A DNA stretch of 64,000 nt, from positions 186,001 through 250,000 of the forward strand of contig JBCCHV010000001.1 in assembly GCA_039028635.1 (NCBI GenBank), in the 5' to 3' direction. Positions 15,925 to 24,044 of this stretch are shown one piece after another. The notes beneath the pieces are model-generated. The model ran no database searches. It had not been told where the DNA came from and saw nothing but the letters and a program-made list of their open reading frames with translations. Each line of letters opens with the position of its first letter. Position 1 is the first letter of the stretch. The DNA comes from Acidobacteriota bacterium. GTDB lineage: Bacteria; Acidobacteriota; Thermoanaerobaculia; Multivoradales; JBCCEF01. Made by a program: the position numbers and the translations under genes.

Positions 15925-18366
15925 ATGTTACGAATTGTGCTGACCATCGTTGGACTCGTTGTCGCCGGGGCGAGCGTCGCCCAGGAGAGCTGGCCGAGCT
16001 TCCGGGGCCCTGAAGGGACCGGACGAGCGGTCGAAGGGCTGCCGCCCGGGGAGGGCGTGATCGGCCTCGATCTGGTCTGGAAGCGCAAGGTCGGCAGCGG
16101 CTACTCGGGAGTGGCGATCGCCGAGGACCGCCTGGTCACCATGATGGCCGCCGGCGAGCGCGACGTCGTCGTGGCCGTCGCGGCCAACTCCGGTGAAGAG
16201 ATCTGGCGCTTCGACCTGGCCCCGACCTACACCGGTCACGACGGCTCCCACGATGGACCGATTTCGACTCCGGCGATCGCCCAGGGTCGGGTCTTCGCGG
16301 TCAGCCCATGGGGCCGCCTCGTGGCCCTCGATCTGAGCAACGGTAAAGAGGCCTGGAGCCTCCACCTTAAGGAAGATCTCGGCATCGATCCTCCGTTCTA
16401 TGGCTTCGGCGGTTCTCCCGCCATCGCCGGCGGAGTGCTGGCGTTCCAACCGGGGGGCGAGGGGGGCTCCGTGGTGGGCTTCGACACCGGCACCGGCGAG
16501 CAGCTCTGGCGCGGCCTCGAAGGCGGTCGTATCGGCGCCCAGTCACCGATCGCCGCGACCCTCGCCGAGCGTGAGCAGTTCGTCATCTTGAGCACCAATC
16601 GCCTCAACGGCCTCGATCCGCGGAGCGGTGAGACCCTTTGGGAGCTCGCTCTCGAGGGCGACGTCGGCCCGAAGGGCGCCTTCAGCCAATCGCCCATGCC
16701 GATCGGTGACGACAAGCTGTTGGTGAAGCATCGCGAAGAGCGCTCCGAGATCGTGCGGGTGAGCCGCGAAGGAGAGGCCTTGAAGGCGGAGATCCTGGCC
16801 GAAAGCCGCGGCCTGACGCGCAGCTACAGCCCGCCCTCGGCGGGCGGCACCGCGCTCTTCGGATTCACCTCCCTGTTCTTGAGCGCGGTGGATTCCGGCG
16901 ACGGCAATCTCCTCTGGCGCTCCCGCGAGCCCGGTGACGGGTTCCTGGTGAGCGTCGACGACCAGCTCGCCGTGCTGACCAAGAAGGGATCCCTTCATCT
17001 CGGTGACGCTTCGACCGCGGGTTGGAAGGAAACGGCCAGCCTCGAGCTCTTCGACGATCTCGCCTGGACGCCCCCGAGCTTCGCCGATGGCGCTCTCTAC
17101 GTGCGCAGCCTCGGTGAGCTGGCGCGGGTCGACCTGGTGCGGCGCTCCCGAGCTCCCCAGGTCGCCGCCCAGGTGACCCTGCCGAAGGCCCTGGCCGGGC
17201 TGCAGGAAAAGATCGCCGAGGGCGGCGACTCGAAGGCGACGATCGAGGCCTTCTTGGCGCAGCGAGAGCTCCCCATCATCGACGGCGACGAGGTCACTTT
17301 CGCCTGGCACGGCGCGGCCGAGGACGTGGCCATCGCCGGCGAGATGATCGGCATGCGGCGCGAAGAGCCGATGAACCGACTGGCGGACACCGACCTGTGG
17401 TGGTGGTCCACCCGGCTCGAGCCCCAGGCGCGCATCAGCTACCTGTTCTACGTCGACTACGAGCCCACCCTCGATCCCAGCCACCAGCGGCGTACCCTGT
17501 CGACGGTGCTCGGGCCCGACATGAACTGGAATCGTAGCGACCCGATGGCGATCTCCTGGTTCGCGATGCCCGGTTGGCCGGGCTTGCAGGCCGACGCGGC
17601 CGCCGTTGGCTCACCCGGCGGTCGCCTCGAGAGCCTCGAGCTCAATATCCAGCAACCGACGCCGGAAGGCGGCGAGGCGCCGGCCCCGATCGCCGTACCG
17701 ATGCACGTCTGGCTGCCACCGGGCTATGACCAGGGGGACGAACGGTACCCGGTGGTCTATGTCCTGTCGCGCCCGGCGCGAGAGGTCGGCCAGTGGCCCG
17801 AGACCCTCGATCAGGTGGTCGGGAAGAGTGTCGAACCGGTGATCGCGGTTTTCCCGGAGGCGCCGCGTATGCGGGGCTTCGGCGGCTTCTTGGCGACCCA
17901 GATCGTGCCCCAGATCGACGAGCGCTTCCGCACCCGCGCCGAGCGCAGCGCTCGCGCCACCGTCGGCATGGGCTGGGAGAGCCAGACGGCGGCGGCGCTC
18001 AACTTCCAGCACCCGGAGACCTTCGGCAAGGCCGGCATGCAGAGTGTCTACATGCTGGAGTCGCAGATGGAGCGCTTCGAGGGCCTGATCGGGGAGGCCA
18101 CCGGCGAGTCGCTGCCCCTCGACATCTACCTCGAGTGGGGCCGCTGGGACCTGATCAGCCCGCACGAGGAGATGAACATGCGGCAGTCCGGTCGCTGGGC
18201 GTGGGATCTGCTGCGTTCCAAGGGCTGGCAGCCGCAAGGCGGAGAGGTTTGGGACAGCACCGACTATGCGAGTTGGAGCAACCGCACGGCGGTGCTGCTC
18301 GAAGCCCTGTTCCCCCTCGGCCAGGGGAGCGGTCGCCTGGCCTCCTGGCAGACCGCCGCCCGCTGA
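15925..18366 (+). CDS. PQQ-like beta-propeller fused to a pseudo-esterase domain (secreted)
   Basis: An 813-residue secreted protein. After a signal peptide (residues 1-20) come PQQ/WD40-like propeller blades to about residue 420, with repeats such as 'GLVALDLSNGKEAW' and 'SGETLWELAL'. Residues about 430-540 hold a carbohydrate-binding/Fes-N-like beta domain. From about 570 to the end is an esterase-D/enterochelin-esterase fold ('MHVWLPPGYD...YPVVYVLS'). The nucleophile elbow reads RATVGMGWES, where related enzymes have G-x-S-x-G, so the catalytic Ser appears replaced by Gly. The ATG at 15925 is preceded by GAAGGGAG. The likely role is extracytoplasmic binding or assembly rather than hydrolysis; this is an inference. 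Confidence 0.75.
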   Translation: MLRIVLTIVGLVVAGASVAQESWPSFRGPEGTGRAVEGLPPGEGVIGLDLVWKRKVGSGYSGVAIAEDRLVTMMAAGERDVVVAVAANSGEEIWRFDLAPTYTGHDGSHDGPISTPAIAQGRVFAVSPWGRLVALDLSNGKEAWSLHLKEDLGIDPPFYGFGGSPAIAGGVLAFQPGGEGGSVVGFDTGTGEQLWRGLEGGRIGAQSPIAATLAEREQFVILSTNRLNGLDPRSGETLWELALEGDVGPKGAFSQSPMPIGDDKLLVKHREERSEIVRVSREGEALKAEILAESRGLTRSYSPPSAGGTALFGFTSLFLSAVDSGDGNLLWRSREPGDGFLVSVDDQLAVLTKKGSLHLGDASTAGWKETASLELFDDLAWTPPSFADGALYVRSLGELARVDLVRRSRAPQVAAQVTLPKALAGLQEKIAEGGDSKATIEAFLAQRELPIIDGDEVTFAWHGAAEDVAIAGEMIGMRREEPMNRLADTDLWWWSTRLEPQARISYLFYVDYEPTLDPSHQRRTLSTVLGPDMNWNRSDPMAISWFAMPGWPGLQADAAAVGSPGGRLESLELNIQQPTPEGGEAPAPIAVPMHVWLPPGYDQGDERYPVVYVLSRPAREVGQWPETLDQVVGKSVEPVIAVFPEAPRMRGFGGFLATQIVPQIDERFRTRAERSARATVGMGWESQTAAALNFQHPETFGKAGMQSVYMLESQMERFEGLIGEATGESLPLDIYLEWGRWDLISPHEEMNMRQSGRWAWDLLRSKGWQPQGGEVWDSTDYASWSNRTAVLLEALFPLGQGSGRLASWQTAAR

Positions 18367-18418
18367 CGCTGCCCGGCTGACCGGCCGCCGCCGGCAGCCA
18401 TCAGCAGCCGTCGATCCT

Positions 18419-18450
18419 CGAGCCCTCGGGAGACTCCGCCCGAGGGCTCG
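18419..18450 (+). terminator. Strong hairpin downstream of the PQQ-propeller gene
   Basis: Perfect 12-base arms, CGAGCCCTCGGG (18419-18430) and CCCGAGGGCTCG (18439-18450), around an 8-base loop. It lies 53 bases after the stop codon and before the next gene. No T-run follows, as is common for hairpins in GC-rich genomes. Confidence 0.55.
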
Positions 18451-18548
18451 GCCGTCGACGCGCCATCGCACGACGCGAGGTAGATGCCTGCGGCAGACCA
18501 GCCTCGTCTTGTCGCCGCAGCGTCACGGAAGCGTGCGAGGATGCGCCG

Positions 18549-19760
18549 ATGATGGCCTCCGGAAGCGCCCCACGAACCCCTCCCCTTGCCTCGGCGCTGG
18601 AAGTCTTCAAGACCTACCTTCCCCTGGGCTTGACCTCCTTCGGCGGCCCGATCGCTCATCTCGGCTACTTTCACCGCGAGCTGGTGCAGCGGCGGCGCTG
18701 GGTCTCGGAGGAGGACTATGCTCAGCTTCTCGCCCTGTGCCAGTTCCTCCCCGGCCCGGCCAGCAGTCAGCTCGGCTTCGGCCTCGGCCTGCTGCGTGCC
18801 GGATGGCTGGGGGCGGTGGCCGCCTTCGTCGGTTTCACCCTGCCGTCGGCGCTGTTGATGTTGCTCTTCGCGACCGTCTTGCCGCAGCTTTCCGGGCCTC
18901 TCGGGCAGGCCTTTCTCCACGGCCTCGCCCTGGTGGCGGTGGCGGTGGTCGCCCACGGCGTCTTGGCGATGGGGCGGCGCCTCTGTCCGGACTTCACCCG
19001 AGTCACCATCGCCGCCCTCGTGATCGCGCTGATGCTCGTCATCGGTGGTGCCTGGGCGCAGATTGGTGCCGTCCTTCTGGGAGCGCTGGCGGGCCTCCTG
19101 CTGTGCCGTCCCACAGCGCCGTCCGGGGAGTCCCCGGAGCTCGGCTACGGGCGCCGCCGGGGAGCGCTGCTGCTGCTGGCCTTCGCGCTCCTGCTGGCGC
19201 TCCTACCGTGGCTCGCCGAGAGCGGCCCCTGGGCCCTCGGAGCGGCCTTCTATCGCGCCGGAGCCCTGGTCTTCGGTGGTGGTCATGTGGTCTTGCCACT
19301 GCTCGAGGAAATGGTGGTGGCGCCGGGCTGGGTCGGCGCCGATGACTTTCTCGCCGGCTATGGTGCCGCGCAAGCGATTCCCGGCCCGATGTTCACCTTT
19401 TCGGTCTTCCTCGGGGCCTCCTCGACGCAAGGCGGAGGATTGCTGAGCGGCGCCCTGGTGGCGCTGGTCGGCATCTTTCTGCCGGGCTTTCTCCTCCTCG
19501 GCGGCGTGCTGCCCTGGTGGCGTGCCGTGGTCTCCCATCCGGCAGCGGCCCGCGCCGTGGCGGGGGTCAACGCCGCCGTGGTGGGGTTGCTGGCGGCGGC
19601 GCTCTACGATCCCGTCTGGCAGCACGGCATCGCCGGCTGGGGCGACTTTCTGATCGCCCTGGCCGGCTTTTTCATCCTCTGGCGCTTCCGCGCCTCGGCC
19701 TTGTGGGTGGTCGCCTGGTGCGTCGGGTCTCACCTGACCCTGACCATCCTCGTGGGCTGA
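18549..19760 (+). CDS. chrA: Chromate transporter family protein ChrA (fused two-domain form)
   Basis: A 403-residue membrane protein with two tandem CHR domains. The first has the family motifs 'LTSFGGPIAHLGYF' and 'LCQFLPGPASSQL'. The second repeats them as 'GALVFGGGHVVLPLLEE' and 'AAQAIPGPMF'. About 10-12 membrane helices are visible, the usual size for bidomain ChrA. These proteins export chromate by proton-coupled transport, though many homologues have other roles. Two adjacent ATG codons (18549 and 18552) could start it. It is convergent with the caspase-fold cassette with a single base between the two stop codons, so the genes share no terminator. Confidence 0.9.
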   Translation: MMASGSAPRTPPLASALEVFKTYLPLGLTSFGGPIAHLGYFHRELVQRRRWVSEEDYAQLLALCQFLPGPASSQLGFGLGLLRAGWLGAVAAFVGFTLPSALLMLLFATVLPQLSGPLGQAFLHGLALVAVAVVAHGVLAMGRRLCPDFTRVTIAALVIALMLVIGGAWAQIGAVLLGALAGLLLCRPTAPSGESPELGYGRRRGALLLLAFALLLALLPWLAESGPWALGAAFYRAGALVFGGGHVVLPLLEEMVVAPGWVGADDFLAGYGAAQAIPGPMFTFSVFLGASSTQGGGLLSGALVALVGIFLPGFLLLGGVLPWWRAVVSHPAAARAVAGVNAAVVGLLAAALYDPVWQHGIAGWGDFLIALAGFFILWRFRASALWVVAWCVGSHLTLTILVG

Positions 19761-19761
19761 G

Positions 19762-21156
19762 CTAAGGGGTCCTCGGCAAGGCCGCCGTCGGGTCTCCGAG
19801 GAGCACCGTCGAGGTGACGTCTGCGGCGGCCAAACGGGGATAGAGAATCTCCGGAGCGAGGGCGCGCGAGCCGTCACGGATGGCGCGCACCATCTCCTGC
19901 CAATTGCGATTCAGGGTCGCTGCTCGACCGTGCCAAGGCTGGAGGGACATGGCGACCGGTTTCTCGCCGAAGATGCGCTCATAGAGGGGCTTCACCAAGA
20001 GGGCCGTCAGCCGCTGACCGGTCTCCGGCTGCACCAGCGTCCAGTCGAAGGTCGGTTCGACCTGGCCGATGAAGGCGCGCAGAGGCTGCTCGGCCCCCAA
20101 GAGGGCGGTGGGCAGCGGTGCCGTGCGGTCGCCGAGGGCGGCAACGGCGGCGAGTACCTCGCCGATCGGGTCGGCGAGGTCGAAGAGGCCGTCGAAGGCG
20201 CTCTTCGACCTGCTGCCGGCGGAGCAGCAGGCATGGGCGAACCAAATGGCGCCCGCCGGCTGCCAGTGGCGGAGCAGGTCTGCGGGATCGAGCAGGACCG
20301 TGTCGTGACCCACCAACAGTCCGAGATTCGCCGCCATCGCCGCCGGATCATGCAGCGGTCCGGTCTGCCCGTGGCTGCTCGTCGCCACCATGATCGGTTG
20401 GTGCGAGGCCAGACCGTCCCGCAGATCCTCGGCAGTGACGGCGGTCGCACGACCATCGAGGAAGCGAGCGCCGGTTGCGATGTCCTCGTCGCCGGCGAAG
20501 AGCCGATGCAGTGGGCGGGTCAACGTCGAGCGCAGCGTCTTGGTAATGTCCTGGCTGTCATGCTGGACCGCCCAGGTCAGGGTGCGATCGCGCCGGGCGG
20601 TGGCGCCGTCCCACCCCGACATGAGATGAGCGATATAGCGCTCGAGACCGGCGAGGGGAAGGTCGAGGCGGCCCACGAAGCGCGACATCGCGAGGGTTTC
20701 CTGGAGCTCCCAGGAGATCTCACGCGGACTGCCGAGAAGCAGGATGTACTTCGGGATACTGCCGGCGGCGACACCGAAGTCCGAGCCGTCGATCACCGGA
20801 GAGTTGTCCTGCTCGAGATCGATCAGCATGGTGTTGGCCCGCGGATCTTGGCGCGGGAAGGGATGGAAGACCGGCACCCTCCCGAGGCGGGCGCGGCGTT
20901 CCTTGACCAGGTCTTGGACGCAGGTGGCGGCGTCGGACAGCGCCTGACCGGGGGGCAGGACCAGGCCCCAGCCGATGCGCGCATCCTGCCAATCCCCTTC
21001 TTTCGCTTCTTCCGGTGGCCTCAGGAAGTCGGCTCGAGGGCGTCCCGCCGCCTCGTCGAGAGCCCAGGGAATCCAGCCGGTGCCGAAGGTCCCGGTGACC
21101 GGCTGGTCCTCGCCGGTGAAGGCGTTCAGCCGCAACGGGGGAAGGTCGAAGCTCAC
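19762..21156 (-). CDS. Caspase-like (HC-dyad) protein, fourth gene of the cassette
   Basis: A 464-residue protein with no signal peptide. A candidate caspase/gingipain-type dyad is visible: the His in TSSHGQTGP (H262) after a hydrophobic strand (PIMVATS), and the Cys in GAIWFAHACCSAGS (C310/C311) after the next strand. These are the sequence contexts of the clan CD His and Cys. The ~250 residues before the dyad are not recognised. The GTG start overlaps the stop of the previous gene by 4 bases (GTGA), so the two are translationally coupled. It lacks the P-W-E motif of the two CHAT proteins upstream and is more divergent. The peptidase assignment rests on motif context only. Confidence 0.6.
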   Translation of the reverse strand: MSFDLPPLRLNAFTGEDQPVTGTFGTGWIPWALDEAAGRPRADFLRPPEEAKEGDWQDARIGWGLVLPPGQALSDAATCVQDLVKERRARLGRVPVFHPFPRQDPRANTMLIDLEQDNSPVIDGSDFGVAAGSIPKYILLLGSPREISWELQETLAMSRFVGRLDLPLAGLERYIAHLMSGWDGATARRDRTLTWAVQHDSQDITKTLRSTLTRPLHRLFAGDEDIATGARFLDGRATAVTAEDLRDGLASHQPIMVATSSHGQTGPLHDPAAMAANLGLLVGHDTVLLDPADLLRHWQPAGAIWFAHACCSAGSRSKSAFDGLFDLADPIGEVLAAVAALGDRTAPLPTALLGAEQPLRAFIGQVEPTFDWTLVQPETGQRLTALLVKPLYERIFGEKPVAMSLQPWHGRAATLNRNWQEMVRAIRDGSRALAPEILYPRLAAADVTSTVLLGDPTAALPRTP

Positions 21157-22553
21157 AGCAACTGCGCCAGCTTGCGCCGCAATTCTCGGATCCGTTCGTC
21201 GAGGAGCGCGATCTTGTCGGCCGGGATGTCGGGTACTTGGGAGAGCTCGTCGCGCAGCGACTTGAGCATCGCGATCTGGCTCTCGAGCTCCTCGATGCGC
21301 TCCTCCCGGTCGTCCTCGGCGCTGGCTGCGCTTACCGGCACGACGCGAAACGGCTCTCGCCGAACGTAGATCACGGGATTGGACCACTCCCGGCAATGCT
21401 CGGCATTGCTCAGGGCCTGGCAGCGCTCGCGGCAGATCGCGCTGCGGACGGCGGGCAGCGTCTCGGCCCACTGCAGGTCGGCGGCGTTCGGGGAACTGGC
21501 CTGGCGAGCGGTGATCTCGGCGACCTCGCGGTAAAAGCTGCTAGTGAAGAGATGGGCATCGCGGCGATCGACCGCTTCGCGCATGGCGACGACCGCCGGC
21601 AGGTCGAGGGCCGGCCGCGCCATGACGTCACGGGCGAAAGAGATGCTCTCGGTGGCGGCGGCACCGAGGCAGCAATTGAGCACCAGCAGCCAGAGCTGAT
21701 TCTGTGCTTCGAGGAGCTCTTCGAGATCCGAAGCCTCGAGAACCAGAGTGCCACGCGGGCGCCGCACGAGCTGGTCGTCGCGCAGGGCGAGCTCGAGGCG
21801 CGGCGCCATCTCGTCGTCGGCGAAGCCATGGCAGAAGAAGTGCAGCAGGTGAGGCTCGAAGGCCTCGATACTGTCCCTCAGGGTGCCGAAACCGGCCAGG
21901 GGCTGGAATCCGACGGCGGGATTCTGCATCGCCTCGACCGCCCGGCGGACATCCTCGGCGGGATCCGTCCCGAGGTCGAAGTCACAGCCGACGACGAGGA
22001 GCTCGAAGGGTGGGCCACCGGGAGCCGACAAGCCCGCGACCAGGGCCTCGAGCTCACATACCGCGGTCAACAGCCGCAGGTCCGATTGCGCACCGCTGGC
22101 GGCGAGCACCGCCAAGACTCGCAACTTGCGCTCCCAGCTACGGGTCAGTGGGGTCTGCTGCCGCAGCGGCGTGACGGTGCGCCCGAGGAGCGGTGAATCT
22201 CCGAAGGCCAGAAAGTTGCCGCCGGCGTCTCGCAGGGTCTCCCAGGGCAGGGCCTGGGCCTCCGGCTCGAGATCCTCGATCAGCAGGCCACAGCCATTGT
22301 GGTGGCAGGCCAGCACCTGCTGCTCGATCGCTCGATGGGACGTCAGGAGTCGGAACAGAGCGCTGCCGATCCGGCCGATGGCCCCCGGGGGCGTGGCGCC
22401 TTGGGAAAGGGCCGTCAAGGCACCCTCGAGGGAGCCGAGATCGAGGCTGAACTGACGAGCGCCATTGTTCAGATGGACGACTTCCTCCTCGATCCTCAGA
22501 ATGTGCCCGTGATCCTGCAGGCGATCGAGGCTGAACACGGCGCGCCGGGTCAC
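21153..22553 (-). CDS. CHAT-domain (caspase-like) protease, third gene of the cassette
   Basis: A 466-residue protein with CHAT hallmarks: ALPWETLRD (P103-W104-E105); the catalytic-type His in PHLLHFFCHGFAD (H242); and the catalytic-type Cys in WLLVLNCCLGAA (C294/C295). CHAT domains are clan CD cysteine peptidases related to caspases and separase. The last ~50 residues form a charged coiled coil (EERIEELESQIAMLKSLRDEL...ERIRELRRKL), likely for oligomerisation. The N-terminal ~90 residues are a small helical and beta domain. The GTG start overlaps the previous stop by 4 bases. The dyad is intact, so this is the best candidate active protease of the cassette. Confidence 0.75.
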   Translation of the reverse strand: MTRRAVFSLDRLQDHGHILRIEEEVVHLNNGARQFSLDLGSLEGALTALSQGATPPGAIGRIGSALFRLLTSHRAIEQQVLACHHNGCGLLIEDLEPEAQALPWETLRDAGGNFLAFGDSPLLGRTVTPLRQQTPLTRSWERKLRVLAVLAASGAQSDLRLLTAVCELEALVAGLSAPGGPPFELLVVGCDFDLGTDPAEDVRRAVEAMQNPAVGFQPLAGFGTLRDSIEAFEPHLLHFFCHGFADDEMAPRLELALRDDQLVRRPRGTLVLEASDLEELLEAQNQLWLLVLNCCLGAAATESISFARDVMARPALDLPAVVAMREAVDRRDAHLFTSSFYREVAEITARQASSPNAADLQWAETLPAVRSAICRERCQALSNAEHCREWSNPVIYVRREPFRVVPVSAASAEDDREERIEELESQIAMLKSLRDELSQVPDIPADKIALLDERIRELRRKLAQLL

Positions 22554-24034
22554 GACTCGTCTCCGGAGCTCTCGCCGAGGACTTCGGCGACATAGCGCAG
22601 CGCCGCTTCGCGGCCCTTCTGGGAGGCGCTTCCCGGCTTCGAGCTCGCCATCTCCTTGGCGGCGAGTTGGGCCGTATGGCGCTCGAGGATGCGCTGGCTG
22701 GACTGCACCCAGCGGGAGAATCGAGCCCGCTGTTCGTCGCGCTTCCGAATGACCTTTTCGAGAGTGTAGTCGCGACGAATCCTGCGCTTCACCTCCGGCC
22801 CTTGGTCGCCGCCCCTGGTCCCGAACAAGACCTTCAGGCGGTCGAAGGGATCCGGCGGATCGACCGATTCAGTCTCGCCGCGGCCGAGAGCGGGACGTGA
22901 ATAGGAGCGGGTGGGGGCCTCCTGGTCGGCGCTTTCACCAGCCGACGGCGACAAGCGGTCCGGATGGGCGACCAGGGAGACCGCCGGCGAACGCGGCAGG
23001 GTAGGGGAGTCGCCGTAGAGGAAGGCGAGAGCCGTGCTCAGGGCATCGCCGGCGGGATCGTTGGCGTAATCGTGGGTGATGACCGGCCCGGGGCGTGTCG
23101 CGACCACCTCGTCGGCGAGTCCCAGCAGCCCCGAGAAGCTGTAGTTGCCCGGCGGCGAGGTCAGGACCAGGGCGCTGGCTCCCACCAGGTCGAGGAAGGT
23201 GGTGAGCTCCTCATGGCCGATGAAACGCGACCAGCGGGGATCGGTGTTGCGGGTCGGTGATTGGGCGTAGGCGAGAAAGCCTCGTCCCTGAGACAGGTAG
23301 CCGTGACCCACGAAATGGAAGAGATCGACGCCGCGGGGCGGCAGCGAAGCGGTCATCCAGCGCAGCCAGGGATTGAGCAGCGGAGTCGCAGCAGCGGAGT
23401 CGGCATAGCCGTCCGAGGAGGTGGCGTCGTGGATCGTCAGGTCGACGCCCGGCGACGGCACCACCGAGCGGACCCCGTCCGCGGCCGCCGAGTCGACGAA
23501 GACCTGGATGTCGGCGGGGACTCCCGCGGCGTGCAGGGCCTGGTAGGTGCGCCCGAGGAGCTCTGCCACGTCGACATCGCTCTTGGCATGGGGAGAGCTC
23601 GAGCAGTAGGCGATTTGCAGTCGATCCGCCGGCCGAACGGGACGCACGAAGTAGCGCGGAAGTCGCAGGATGGGATGATCGATCGCCGGTCCGAGCCAGC
23701 GCTCCCAGGGCAGGAGCGGCAGGATGCCCTTGGGGCGGCCGAGCTCGAGCCAGACCACCTCTCCGGGTTCGAGGAAGTCGAGCAGAGAGGCGGCAAAGTC
23801 GGCCAAGCCGCTGGCCGGGTGGGCGACGCTGGCGGGATCGCGGCGCCCTCGGCGTGAGCTGCGGCGGGATCCCTCGACCTTGGCGAGGCCGAAGTCCGCG
23901 AGCGGGAAGGTCGCCTCCCGCGTCAGGCTTTCGTCACCGCGAAAGAGCTCGCAGCGCAAGCTGTCCGGCTCGGGCTTGTTGGTCATCGACAGACGGATGC
24001 GGCTGAGCTGCCGACGTCGCACGATCTCCCTCAA
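22550..24034 (-). CDS. CHAT-like pseudo-protease, second gene of the cassette
   Basis: A 494-residue protein that shares the CHAT layout: LPLLPWERW (P109-W110-E111) and VDLFHFVGHGYLS (H244). The strand that should present the Cys reads SALVLTSPPGNYSFSG, with Pro where related proteins have Cys, so it is probably inactive and acts as a scaffold or regulator. The last ~130 residues are basic and helical. The start is a TTG at 24034 with GAGG 8 bases upstream; an ATG at 23986 is an alternative. It follows the hydrolase gene after 10 bases and overlaps the next gene by 4. Confidence 0.65.
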   Translation of the reverse strand: MREIVRRRQLSRIRLSMTNKPEPDSLRCELFRGDESLTREATFPLADFGLAKVEGSRRSSRRGRRDPASVAHPASGLADFAASLLDFLEPGEVVWLELGRPKGILPLLPWERWLGPAIDHPILRLPRYFVRPVRPADRLQIAYCSSSPHAKSDVDVAELLGRTYQALHAAGVPADIQVFVDSAAADGVRSVVPSPGVDLTIHDATSSDGYADSAAATPLLNPWLRWMTASLPPRGVDLFHFVGHGYLSQGRGFLAYAQSPTRNTDPRWSRFIGHEELTTFLDLVGASALVLTSPPGNYSFSGLLGLADEVVATRPGPVITHDYANDPAGDALSTALAFLYGDSPTLPRSPAVSLVAHPDRLSPSAGESADQEAPTRSYSRPALGRGETESVDPPDPFDRLKVLFGTRGGDQGPEVKRRIRRDYTLEKVIRKRDEQRARFSRWVQSSQRILERHTAQLAAKEMASSKPGSASQKGREAALRYVAEVLGESSGDES

Positions 24035-24044
24035 CGCCGCAGCC

